Shown here: positions 1 through 12,000 of the stretch, in pieces
How the letters are laid out: each line of letters starts with the position of its first letter
Position numbering within the stretch: the first letter of the stretch is position 1
DNA from: Haliclystus octoradiatus
Lineage: Eukaryota; Cnidaria; Staurozoa; Stauromedusae; Haliclystidae
Reading direction: 5' to 3'
NCBI GenBank assembly: GCA_916610825.1
Contig: OU744448.1
Coordinates: forward strand, 10,668,125 to 10,732,124
Length of the DNA: 64,000 nucleotides
Translations under genes and position numbers: made by a program
The notes under the pieces: generated by a model
What the model saw: only the letters and a program-made list of their open reading frames with translations
Told to the model about the DNA's origin: nothing
The model's database searches: none

Positions 1-2087
1 TTTGATTACATTTTATATGTAAAGAATTGAAAATTCCAATTACTATTTCCAATCAATTTATATGTACATTAATTCTTTAGTTCCAGTCATAGCAGCTCAA
101 CAGCCATTGATGAATTTGTATGGTAAAACAATTTATTCCAATGAATTTGTGGATAAATCAACTGAGGTTTGTAACAATTTAACACGCAGTATGATAATAG
201 TTTACGACGTCCAATGATTCTGTGTTTCTGGATTAATGAGATGTTTCTACATTTGCATAATAGACGAGACCAACCTCTACAAAAACAAGAACTGTCATTC
301 CTGCTGTTGAAGAATTTATGAAAACAGCAACGAGCAAAGGTAAAATATACTTCACCAGTTTGTCGGTCGTTATTATCGATTTGACCGTGATAAAGAATAC
401 CTGTCTAAGTGGTCACTATAGCTCGGCTCCATCAATTATTTTTATCAAGATCATTTGGTTGATGTAGCCACTGCATCCACGTTTTCAAATGACTTAATAT
501 AGATCACGACTACTGAACTTTTTTATTTTTAGTGCTGTCTTGATATGCTCCTCTAGCAAAGACTACTTGACTTTTGCGGTCGTATTTGTATTAAACCTCA
601 CTATCGGTGTGATAGTTTGATACACGGCATATATACTTCACAGCTACTGTATTGGTAAAGCATCAATGATTTTAAACTAGGATTCCACTCTACTGGATAA
701 CTTTCTGAGTGTAGTGATTTTTGTAACGGTTAGGTCTTCAAACTACACTATACCAAGTTAATCTGGTATCCAGGGTTTACCTAGCCGAGAAAAATCTACT
801 CTGTTACGAATATGGGGTAAAAATTGATCCGGTACGCGCAGGGTGCGCGACGTGATTCGATCTGTGTATTCACGGTCAGAGTTACAGCTAGTGTATTCCA
901 ACAATCAATTCGTTCTGATAATTTAGTTCTGACGGCGCAATACTTATCCGTTAGGAAGGTTCAATCTGATGCAAGACATACCTCAAGTAAATTGGCATAA
1001 ATATAGAGAAGATTAAATCAAATAGACCAACTAAACTGACAAAACTGACAAAACGTAGTAACAACCGCAGGGTACGAAATCCATCATTTACACATCGCGG
1101 GAAGGAGATCTATAGCTATATACCCTCCTTTGTTAACAACGACTTACAAAATTCTGTCAACCAATAAATTTACTTTTACTTCCACTGTAGAAAAGAGAGT
1201 TGTATTGGATATGTTGAACTCTATGTCAGAGAGACCTGGTAACGAAAGACAATTATCTCGTGTTTCTGATTGGTCCGGACCCTTGTAAACTTTATTCACA
1301 ACATTTACGTATACATCCGCATAAATAAATTAACGATTAAATAAAGAATAATATATACAATTGAATACTTTATACTCCACTTATATTTAAATGCATGTAT
1401 GTACAAAAATTATTGAGCAAATAAATTAATGTTTTATCAAGTGTAGAAAAGGCTTATTAATTTTATTTTATTTTAGTAAGCTTAAAAAGGATCTTCTGTT
1501 CAGTGACATGAATAACCTTTAGCCCCTAATTCTAATATCAAATTCATTAACTGAATGATTAGTATTTGTTACGTGCTAAAATAACCGAACCTGCGGTCAT
1601 TATAAGGTCACTATAAGGTCAATATTATATAGAATTATAGATCGAAGGTCAATGAGATCAGATATGGTCACGAGAGTTGCTGAACTCAATATTTACTATT
1701 CACGTGTATTGTCTAAAAACTTCATTTACAAAATGACCCGTGCAATTAAGAAGTGCAGACGGTCTGCAATTAAATATAGAAGTTTGCGTCCTCAAATTTA
1801 CATAATTTGGATCAAATAGTTTCGAATTAGAATGTAGAAAATAAATTTATTATGGACGCAGAAGAAATTTGCGTCCTCAAATTGAGCTATTTTTAGGCCA
1901 GCTAAACAGTTTTGGATTCTCGAATCGGGCTAAAAGCCTCATCACAATAAATTCATTTTTTAAGTAAGAAACGCATATTGAGAACATGTAAATATTGTTG
2001 CCTTTGAAGCTTTGATCCTGATATGTTTCGATTTAAAGATAAACGCATATTCTAGATTTAAAATAAAACATCTAGCCATTTAACGAC
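1..2087. other. Intergenic left edge, downstream of Notum
   Basis: No convincing gene. One exon-like block at 264-339 (+) is bounded by AG and GT and is open in one frame, and another splice-bounded block lies at 81-122, but their phases do not agree, so neither is called. The strip nearest Notum is probably its 3' untranslated region and flank on the minus strand. A near-perfect direct repeat (TTGCGTCCTCAAATT) occurs near 1783 and 1868. A cluster of AGGTCA half-sites lies at 1595-1676. Confidence 0.5.
1605..1621 (+). promoter_or_regulatory. Possible nuclear-receptor DR5 element
   Basis: Two exact AGGTCA hexamers sit in direct repeat with a 5-base spacer (CTATA). Further GGTCA half-sites lie at about 1595, 1646 and 1672. 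AGGTCA spaced by five bases is the classical retinoic-acid-receptor/RXR layout. The site lies about 470 bases beyond the stop of the minus-strand Notum gene. It may simply be a small tandem duplication of TATAAGGTCAC, so function is only an inference. Confidence 0.25.
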
Positions 2088-4925
2088 TTAACATAGTTCT
2101 GCATCCCTTCTGATACGTCCTTTTGAGGCACCTTTAAAGTTATTAACACAAGATTGTGCCATGATTTTTGGGCAGCTTCCATTACATGGGTACCTACAAT
2201 CAGTACTCATGTGATCTCCACGTAGAGATTCATCGTCAAACCAATTACTGAATGTATCTGCTATTGTAGCATTTCTTATACGTACCCTATTCCATGTATA
2301 ATCCAATATAACTTGTCCATGAGCTATACATGAATTAGCAAATAATCCTGAATCGCGATTTAAATCGGCTGTTTCACTTAAAACAGAGTACATGACATTC
2401 CTGAAAAATAAAATCCGATCTTTTTCTTGTGACCGACAATGTTCTGTTTCGTATATGCATCGAATTCCTTGTAATTCTGAAATTTGCCAATGATCATATA
2501 AAGCATTAACAAAGAATAACGGTAAACGTACATATTTTAATGTGTATTGTGGAAATAAACATAAATATTTCTGCGTGCCATCATGTCGTGTTAAACAATG
2601 TGGATTTAATTTAGTACGATGTAATTCAAATAAATTTCGAAATTGTTCCCTGATAATATTTGGTCCAGAATTTGATGGAGCATCAATAAAAAAGCCAGCA
2701 TCAACTAATCCCCTAACATGTGCACTTGGGGGAATGAATTTTCTCATATAATCTCCTTGAAGTGTAACAGCCAAGCCACCAGCTGAAGTCCCACTCAACA
2801 CAACATCTGTTGCACTCATCATTCCTTGTGTTTGTAAATCAAGCATTAAAGCTTTCAAAATCTTTTTACCACGGAAATACATCTTTTTGTCACGATATAT
2901 AATTGGTTTTTTCCTTGTGCCAGAGAATAAACCACCATCGCAATAACTCTGTACTATCATATTCCAATTATGAAACTTTTTATTAACATTTGGATTATCT
3001 GATAATATCCCATGAAAAAATACATCAATATGTTCAACGAACCAATGTTTACTAGAACCTAATACTGTATTTCGTCTTTTATAACATGATTCTAAACTAT
3101 AGCACCATGCACCTCCATGTAAATGTATGACCCATTTATTTGCCCCACTACCTGATCCCCTTCTTAAATAATACCCAGGAATTGAGCCATCTAGACAGAA
3201 AGCACCATGTTCAGTTGCATTTTGTATTAAGTAATAATGCTGCGATGTGGAATTTTGGCCTTCTCCTTTTGGTGCCAATTCATAAGGTCTTTCACTTCCT
3301 CCCATTGATGATGTTCGTTTGCCATTGTTTTCAATATTCATTGATTCATAATCTAATAGACTTGTATGGTGTAAATCATAAAATACTTTCTCCAATGGAG
3401 CAATGTTTCGTGTCTCGTGAACTGTACTATTTCCTGTTGCAATAAGTTTTCCTAAATGATTATTTTGTTTGGGTGCTGTGAATGAAGGTGTAGAGCTTTG
3501 CATATTTACTATATTCTGTGGTTGGCTAACTGCTTGTTGACTATTTCTTACTTGGTCACCACGTGGATCTGTTATAATAGGATATTGAGGGGCAGTTTCT
3601 AGATTGTTTTCTTGATCTGATGATTCTGCCAACTCGACAAATGGTGGCATTGCATAATCATCATTTAGCATCACACGTCCTATAAATGGTTGTTCGATTG
3701 ATCTGTCAGATGGTGTTTCATAGAATTGGGATGGCGGTGTCTCATCAACGATCATACCATCGTCTCTATTAAGCATAGGTCCATCATAACCGTTAGCACC
3801 AAACATAGATGGACCGGCAACAACCAATGGCAGTTGACTTAGGAGGATCTCAGATTGGGTATATGGGGGTGGTTCAAATTGAGGTTCATCATATGCTGTT
3901 GTGGTTTCATTGTTTATTTTTGGAAGTTTTAATAAACTGATGGTTTGCTGAGGAGGAGTGAAGGGATTGGTCGGAGTGATAACAGGGGCTGTTGGAGGTT
4001 GGTTGATTATAGGGGTTGATGAGGACACCTCTGGTAATGGTGTTTTTGGATCCTCCTGTAATGCCGCCTCAGTCCCCTTAGATGTAGAAACGAGCTTTAC
4101 CGGTTTCAGAAGTTTGCCTTTTCGTTTTGGTCTGTGTTCGATTGCGTAACTATGTAACAGATGTTTATAAAGCTGTCTCGCCTTAGCACTGAGTAAAGTC
4201 ATCTCTTCTGCAAGGGCTTGTGTTGATTTGAAGGAAGGAAGATCATTCTTTGGTTTCATTTTCTTTTGTTTAACACTTTGCAAAGCATTGTGGTGTACCG
4301 TATTTGGAACTGGGATCGATTTTTGTAACTCAAATGCATTATCGCCGATCTCATTTAATACTTTTTCCAGCTCTTTATTCGTGCTAAGGCCACTGTGATC
4401 ACCGCTCCCAGATGCGACATCAGTCTCTGTGATAACACGCTTAGATGAAGTAACATTATGCAGCTTTAATGGTGCTTTTTTCTTTAGCGAAGATCGTCCT
4501 CCTTTGTGAGTAATTGGATGATTTATATTTGTTTTTGGTCGTCTACGATCATCGTAACGCATTAAATCATTTTCTTGCAAATCACTATTTAATTCAGCAT
4601 TATCTTGGTCTGGAAATACTTCAGATAAAAATGCCTCTAAATCATTTCTATCTAAATGACCATCCTCAACGCTACGACGAGAAAGTGTTGATTCTCCATT
4701 TGGACTATTAGTTGCAAGTTCATCGTTTAACCCTTCGCCAGATGAATTAACCAAATTAATAAAATAAGAAATGAAGATCAGCATTATGATACCATCTAGC
4801 ACAGCACGATATCTTTTCTTCTGTGATATGCATGATATTGATCTCATTATTGCACACTGATTTTGCATTCTCCTTTTGCAAATACACATGTTCCTGTGGT
4901 GGCGAATTGTACATTTCCACTGCAA
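2088..4925 (-). CDS. NOTUM: Palmitoleoyl-protein carboxylesterase Notum, single exon with long N-terminal extension
   Basis: Notum is a secreted alpha/beta-hydrolase that removes the palmitoleate from Wnt proteins and so damps Wnt signalling outside the cell. The frame is 945 residues, with the family domain in about the last 390. Visible motifs are CLDGSIPGYYLRRG, the oxyanion region HGGAWCYSLESCY and the nucleophile elbow GTSAGG, where the serine is residue 714. From the family pattern, Asp811 (ALYDHW) and His869 (CIAHG) complete the triad. Many cysteines follow, as expected for a secreted enzyme. A hydrophobic stretch at residues 43-61 probably acts as signal peptide or anchor, so Met27 (position 4847) is an alternative start to Met1. 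Residues 65-520 are polar and rich in Pro, Ser, Asn and Gln, with several basic pairs, and I recognise nothing in them. There is no intron, which is unusual for this family and could mean retroposition. Confidence 0.93.
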   Translation of the reverse strand: MQWKCTIRHHRNMCICKRRMQNQCAIMRSISCISQKKRYRAVLDGIIMLIFISYFINLVNSSGEGLNDELATNSPNGESTLSRRSVEDGHLDRNDLEAFLSEVFPDQDNAELNSDLQENDLMRYDDRRRPKTNINHPITHKGGRSSLKKKAPLKLHNVTSSKRVITETDVASGSGDHSGLSTNKELEKVLNEIGDNAFELQKSIPVPNTVHHNALQSVKQKKMKPKNDLPSFKSTQALAEEMTLLSAKARQLYKHLLHSYAIEHRPKRKGKLLKPVKLVSTSKGTEAALQEDPKTPLPEVSSSTPIINQPPTAPVITPTNPFTPPQQTISLLKLPKINNETTTAYDEPQFEPPPYTQSEILLSQLPLVVAGPSMFGANGYDGPMLNRDDGMIVDETPPSQFYETPSDRSIEQPFIGRVMLNDDYAMPPFVELAESSDQENNLETAPQYPIITDPRGDQVRNSQQAVSQPQNIVNMQSSTPSFTAPKQNNHLGKLIATGNSTVHETRNIAPLEKVFYDLHHTSLLDYESMNIENNGKRTSSMGGSERPYELAPKGEGQNSTSQHYYLIQNATEHGAFCLDGSIPGYYLRRGSGSGANKWVIHLHGGAWCYSLESCYKRRNTVLGSSKHWFVEHIDVFFHGILSDNPNVNKKFHNWNMIVQSYCDGGLFSGTRKKPIIYRDKKMYFRGKKILKALMLDLQTQGMMSATDVVLSGTSAGGLAVTLQGDYMRKFIPPSAHVRGLVDAGFFIDAPSNSGPNIIREQFRNLFELHRTKLNPHCLTRHDGTQKYLCLFPQYTLKYVRLPLFFVNALYDHWQISELQGIRCIYETEHCRSQEKDRILFFRNVMYSVLSETADLNRDSGLFANSCIAHGQVILDYTWNRVRIRNATIADTFSNWFDDESLRGDHMSTDCRYPCNGSCPKIMAQSCVNNFKGASKGRIRRDAELC

Positions 4926-6048
4926 CTGACCTCGTCCTATATTTTCCTAATCTTTTTTACTTCTTGAGGTCGAACAACTGACATTGAACTTTGACATGTT
5001 TCGTCTCCTTTTGATTAAACCTTTGCTCTCTGTGCCGCCCTCTACGGCTGGTGCATGAAGCAGTGCGCAGTCATGCTCATTAGGTTCGGTTACATAGGCA
5101 GAACCGTGTAACCACGCCATAAAGGATATATCTCAATTAAACCGAACTTTGACCAGAGGTTAATAACAACTTGAACCTACTTGACAGCAATTATGATCAC
5201 TTTTCATAGATTATAACACGAACTTTACTAATTATCCATTATTTTTCCTGCAAAAAAGCTGCGATTATAGCTAAACACTTCTACTGAAATGCGGCTACTA
5301 TAACTTTAAGAAGAGTCAACTATTCAATAGACATTCAATGGATTTGGGAACGCGGCCGTTAAATCAGGGTGAACATGACATCATATTGTTATCTAAGTGA
5401 ATAAATCATAAACAATTTTCAAATCGAACAGTATAAACCAATCAAATTCAAGTTTTAATATTAACCATGGTGATGCTTGCTTATGATTAATAGGTGTTCA
5501 CTGAATATGCCATTAACACCACTAACCTTATCTGCGACGATCAGAGGTGAAAAGGCTAAATAAAAGACTTTAATACAATCTAGAAGCAATATTTACAACC
5601 AAGCCGCGACTACACGTTCATTTTATATCAATTATAATTAAATATAAGTGTTTTAATATTAATTCTTAGTTAAAACGCATCACATACACGTCACTGACCA
5701 TGTGATAGTTTCCAGTGATTTCAACATCAGTGCATAACAGACTCAGTGATCGTGTCCATTGGTTACCGTTACGTTTGAAAGGTGCTTTAACACATTATCT
5801 TATCAGAAATCATCCAGTGAAGTCATCCTGATTGATTCTCTATGAGCTCACCATTACAAAGCGACGATCAAATGCCTAATTGTTCGTTGAAACCAAAGCT
5901 GCTTTCCATCATGCGCTCCGTTGATTTAACTATGAACACGTCACGCAGAAAATGATGTCAATCAAACCGTATAGCGCCGTGCAATTTGAAAGACCCCAGC
6001 CCAACGTCTGTGCATACATTTACTACTCTCATTGGAAGACTACGTTAG
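4926..6048. other. Intergenic spacer between Notum and the receptor gene
   Basis: Presumed Notum upstream region, followed by downstream flank of the receptor gene. No open frame, tRNA or clear repeat was seen. The first part is the least AT-rich stretch nearby, which suits a promoter, but no specific element stands out. Confidence 0.4.
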
Positions 6049-9000
6049 CTAGAAGTTAAAGGATTGTGCACGTGGAGCTTTGAGGAATACAGCGAAAAAT
6101 GTCAGAAATGAAGTCAAGATGTAAAGCCAAAGAAACAATCGATTAACGATAGCTGCACATATTCGCCATTCTTCGCATTTGACTTTTTCATCTTCTTTTT
6201 CATATAAATCCGCCATGATTACATCCAATGACGTCACAGTGAGTTTAGGTTTAGCGTAAGCAGCTACATTGAGTAAACACAAGAATAGATGATAGGACAT
6301 AAAACTATATGCACCACAGTTATATATAATTATGCTACCACGATAGGAGTTAAAACGGATCGATCAATTTTTTCGCAGTAAGGGTCATTTATGCTTTATT
6401 TTCCAGAGAAAAGAAAATATGAACTGAGATATAGTAATAATATAGACATGGTTATCATATAGCAGATAAATAGTGCTCAATGTCATTTGACAGAGCGGTA
6501 AATAATAATAAGATAATGGAGTCAAGGACTATGCATTCATTTCTGATTTTCTGTTTCCTGAGGTTTCTCGCTTTATGGCATAAAATCAGAAATGAATGTG
6601 AACTGAGACATATTTTTTATTTGAAAGCACGAAATGTCGATGAATCATACTGTTGTAGAAGAGTGTCTATCAGATCCGGACACCAGAGGATGATGGGTAA
6701 TACAGGCTTTCCTATGCTACATTATTATTTCACCATCTCAATTATAAAGATTTTATACGATTAACTCAGTAGCTATATATATTTTACAAAGTGATCTAGC
6801 AGGCAATCGATTCATGCAAAGGAAAAGCTAAATTCATGGAAATTAAATGCAATTTCCAGTCGCATTGCGATTGTTACAATAAAAATGCACACTTGATGTT
6901 CAAACCGAAATGATGCGTTGATCTAGTATAAAGATGGATTTCTACTATATATGGACTAAATATTCTGAAGCTTCAACGCGCCAAATTTGTGACCGTAAAA
7001 CAACGCCATATAAATAGGCATGTATCAATCCAATTTGTGATGAAGTGACGACTCACGTTCGAGGAATCATGGGATTTATACGACTTTGAGCATGAAAATC
7101 CACCCTAACATTGAGACCGAGTGATGGCATTAACATAAATAACAGTTTGGAAGATATAGAAAGAAAATAACACACTGCGCTGCAATTATAGTCTCCATTG
7201 CCATGTGTATATTTTTTGATTGATTTCAGTAGGAGATTGGTTCCTTGATGTGAAATCTGTGACTTTGGTGAGCATTTTCCTCATACCCAGAGGTATGGTA
7301 TCTTATATAATATCATCATATCTTTTTCATCATACTACTTCCTTTCTAGTGACCCTTCTGCTTAAATTAAAGGAGCAACATTGACTGGCGGTCGCTACGA
7401 GCTCAACTTGAATTAAGTTTAGTGTAAATGTCAGTCATGGCTTCGGCATGGCTTCAAAGTTTCAAGCACAGAAACAATACGAATGACAAACAACCACGTG
7501 AACCTAAGTACGTAGAGCCCACCGGTCATTTTCCCCTTTAATATGCTGTATAATTTAAGACCGTCAACATATAAATCTAACCTTCCTGCCAGCTGTGTAA
7601 GATTCTCTCCTGTCTCACTCTTTCAACGGATGCTTTCAGGCGAACGAGGCGAGCACACCAATTCAAAACAACGACCTATCAGAGACACAATAAATGGAAA
7701 ATCAAATAAATGGAGCCTCAAATACTTCTGAAAGGTTTTCAGGTCGCTTACTTAGAGGGATAACATGTAGCCTGAGAGAGATGCACTGAGCTACACGCAG
7801 TGAAAAGGCATTCGAGGGATATTTATAGGTGACTGTGCGGTTGTCGGAGTGATGGGGGCGCATATAACAATAAAATAAATCGTCTACTCTGTATGTGGGC
7901 CCATGTGGGCTTATTTGGACTTACCTTGACCCATTTTGGCAATTCGTCAGTGGGTGGATCATGATGGTAGAAACGTAAACAACCGCAACACAAAGCCAAT
8001 GCAGAAGATACTTCAAATGTAATGCATGCATAATAAATGCCAATCAATGGAACAGCAGCAGAATTCACGGGCATCTTTTCCTATTCAAAGTAAATAACAC
8101 GAAACGTCGGATACAGTCTCCTTTCTGTAGCACATATATATGTATGTCTTAAAATGTTATGTCTTAAATTTGTCTTAATATGATATTCAAGCCTATGATT
8201 AACTTTGAATCAGAAAGTATTGGAATGCGTTGGTACATTAACAAATACATATGACTTCTCATAGAGATAAAGCAAAATAATTTACATCAGATTGTGATTA
8301 ATAAATGCGAAATGGAAAATACAGTATATGAGCTAAATATATAATATAATAATTTTAATTTAAAGTTAATAGCAATAAAGAGTAAGCATGCATATAAATT
8401 GCAGGTTGAAAATTGAACATATTAAAAGTATATAATTGAAGAAAAAGAAAAGTAAACCTTAATAATTATGATTATAAAATGAAAAAATTATATGAATGAA
8501 TTAACAGAATAACTTTCTATTCCGCTAGTTACTGTACTTTGTCATATATAGCAAAACCTGCAGCTTTTGGGGTACTAGCAGGATAGTCGAAATGGCACAC
8601 CCCCGTAGAAAAAGTATCAAAGTACCCCCTCCCGGGGTCTCTGTACTTCTTCATATATAGCAAAGAAGCATTTATTGACGCCACGAATCCAATTTTATGC
8701 TATGAAAATGCTGTATCTTGTAAGGGCATTTGCTGCAATCATTTACAATCTGATCAATTGCATGTAACACCCAGATGCATGTAATGCTTAGCTTTTGCCC
8801 AAATTAAGATCAATAGAGGTGACTACTTACGTAAAGCATAACAATCAAGAACGTGAATGACAGAATGACGGTGATCCCATAGGAAACCCTTTCGCCAGAT
8901 TCAGGGGGTAACAGAAATACAAGCAAAGTCAAAACAGCAATTAGAACACAGGGCATAATGAAATTCATGACATAATATAACAGACGACGTCTTAGCAGGA

Positions 9001-12000
9001 TGTGATATGAAATCGACGCAACCTCGTAACCACTAATTTCACGTGTTGTTCGTTTAGCATGAGTCTCTAATAGTTTCCATTCGCCATTGTCTTTGTATCT
9101 ATACCAATAAAATAATAGTATTTGTAATGATGATCAATTATATCATGAATGGTTATCGTATAGCCTAATCCCACAACGGCCTTTGTCGAGGCGTCTACGT
9201 GGAAGAGGGCAACAAGGAACGAAGCTACTTATCGTATATCTGGAATTCAACACATCTACCAACTTCAATGATTATTAAATAAACCCTGCGATATCACAGT
9301 AGCAATTTAATCTGATAAACTATTTCTCGTGTTGGTACAAAGATATGGCCTATAACCATTTCACAGAAAAAATAGGATCTACGATCGGATGATTTTCTTG
9401 AATGACTGGTACTGCCAAATTTTATTTAGAAGATCACGGGTTTCACCGGCTAGGGTTTAAAAATATATAAATAATACATCAAATAAAGTAATCTACGATA
9501 TGTAAAATACGGCGATATTCAGGAATGAAAATCAAATATTTCAGCTTAACTGATGAGATGATGTATGATGTATGTATGTATCTTTATGTAAAACAGGGTG
9601 AAACTCGTTCAGAAAATATACATGATCAATAGAGGCCCCACGCAGTCTGGTACAGACAAAACCCGTGAGGTGGTGCTGTCCAATAATAAGTCATCGACTG
9701 TCAATAAAAGGCACACAATGGCAAATCTAAAATCTGTGTAGTAGTATAGTCCCATAATAAAAATCAACCAATACAATGGACATTTTGAATGTCAGATGTT
9801 ATCGGAAATGGGCTAGAATATTCACCGTGTTAATCTGAACTAATTAGAGTCAAAATATTTTGAAATATGCTGTGCACCAAAACTAAATCCAGGCGCTATT
9901 TAATTAGTTCAGAATAACACCGTGAATATTCTAGAATATATTCAATAACTATCTGACCGTCAAGATGTCCATATGATTGGCTGATTTTTCTACAGGACTA
10001 TACTACTACACAGATTTTAGAATTTCAGGTGCAGTAATACACCACAAATGGAATCCCATACAAACCATTGCGGGTAACAATCCTTTGCACATGTCACTCA
10101 TATAAATAATACAGGTGTGTGAATAGTTTTCATACCGTTCGATATCGATAGCATTCATTTCAGTTTGAATATCAAAATGACTGACATCGTAGGTCATTGA
10201 ACCAAATTCTAAATGGCATTGTTGATCATCAAGAGGAAAGTAAGTTACATCTATTTGGCATGCACTTTTGAAGATAGCAGGATTAACCCAAATGACAGTT
10301 CCATCGAAACGAACGACGATCTTTGACATTGCACCTTGTACTTCAAAACTTCCATCCGCACTGTAACAACAAAATATTAATTATCCGATATCGCTTTCAC
10401 TCTGATTACTCGATAGCTAACAAAGAATAGGACTTTTTATCAGTATAACATATTTATATAGTCTGATACAGAGTCTTCTAGTCTGATAAAGTCTTCTTAA
10501 GGCCGCAAAGGGAGGCAGGGTCCCAGAAGGAATCACGATTAGAAACAAGCGGATCTTAATGTTCGCCCAAAATGCCAAATTCTAATTCAGATAATTAATT
10601 GCAGAAAGTTTATAGCTTCTTAACCAGTTCAGGGGATACAGTTGTGAGGAGCTGCTCTGCAGCCTATATTATTAATGTACTTGTGAATTTCTGCTCAAAA
10701 AGCTTGAAAAATGAAAAATGTTTCTGACGAAAACCTGAGGACCAATGGAAAATATTTCTATCGCAAAGGGTGCATCTATTTTCTCACAACATCGTCAATA
10801 TAGCAGCTCGAGAAAACAGCACCCAAATTACAAATAAAGATATAAAATCCATGCTCTTCTCAGGTAATGATTTAAACAGTTTATTCATTAGTAACGTTAA
10901 AAACTATGGGGTCATGAATCCTTTAAAAATAACTATGTAATATGACTTACTTGTTCAAGAGGTAGACATCAGGGTACCACATGAGACCAGCATCAACTTC
11001 AAGTTCTGTAATATCACCATTTGTAGTTGGGTCCCATACCAAACGATTATCACACCATGTCTGACGAAGCCAAACACTTGTTATTAGTATCTCATTCTTT
11101 TCGTCCTGGAAAATCAATTGAAATCAAGTAAAAATTACTAAGATTTATCAAGGGTCAAATGGGTCAAGTTAAGTAGAGCAGCTCAAGGGGACAAAAGAAG
11201 AAATTCAAATGAACTGGCATTAGCTACAATATGGAGATACCAATCAAAATGTATTAATTTCTTCTGCAAAACGATTCAAGCTCCCAAGTTTATGGACATT
11301 TACAGTATATAAATACGAAGAACACATTTTGACTTGTATAACATAACAATTCTATTTATACAATATTACTTTGATTTAGAAAAAATCAATTTTTGCCAAT
11401 TTTTCAAACAGCCAATCACAATACATGCATATGCTTTAAAGCGCACCTCATTGGAATTGTATCTATATATTTATATTATACCAATTTGTCAATTTGATTG
11501 TACTGTATGTCATTTGCAGGCTCAACAGATCTTCAAATATAGGTCAGCTGTAAATTATCCAGTTTAGCATCACAAACAGTTAGCCATGAGACGAAAATGT
11601 AGCGCCTTCTTTTCGACGTTCGAAAATTCGAAAAACGAGCGATTGCAAAAAGTAGAAACCGATCAAATTTTTTTTTCTTCTAGGCGATTCGCTAACATCA
11701 ACTACGCATGCGTTTACGTTCGGTTTTTCGTCGAAAAAAAGTAGCCGCTACATTTTCGTCTCGTGGAAATTCATCCTTACATTCATAATTTGAGATCTAC
11801 TTGGTACAAAATATAAACCAGGCAACGGGTAAATATTCTAAAAAAGCTTCCTTGTGAAACATTTCAGTAAAAAGGTCAAGGGCAACAGTAATTGTTTTTT
11901 TATTAATTTGAACGACGTTTCGACAGTCTAATACATCTGCCATTTATGCCAATTTTTCCATTCTTAAACACTGCCAAACAAAATCAGATTGTCTTATTTA

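Noticed and set aside
81-339. Two exon-like blocks at the left edge (81-122 and 264-339, +)
   Set aside because: Both have plausible AG and GT borders, but the only stop-free frames do not join in phase, and neither encodes a recognisable motif.
10006-10329. A 107-codon minus-strand frame as a stand-alone gene
   Set aside because: It is exon 4 of the receptor plus read-through into the intron and a hairpin arm. The donor site at 10135/10136 restores the family sequence in the next exon.
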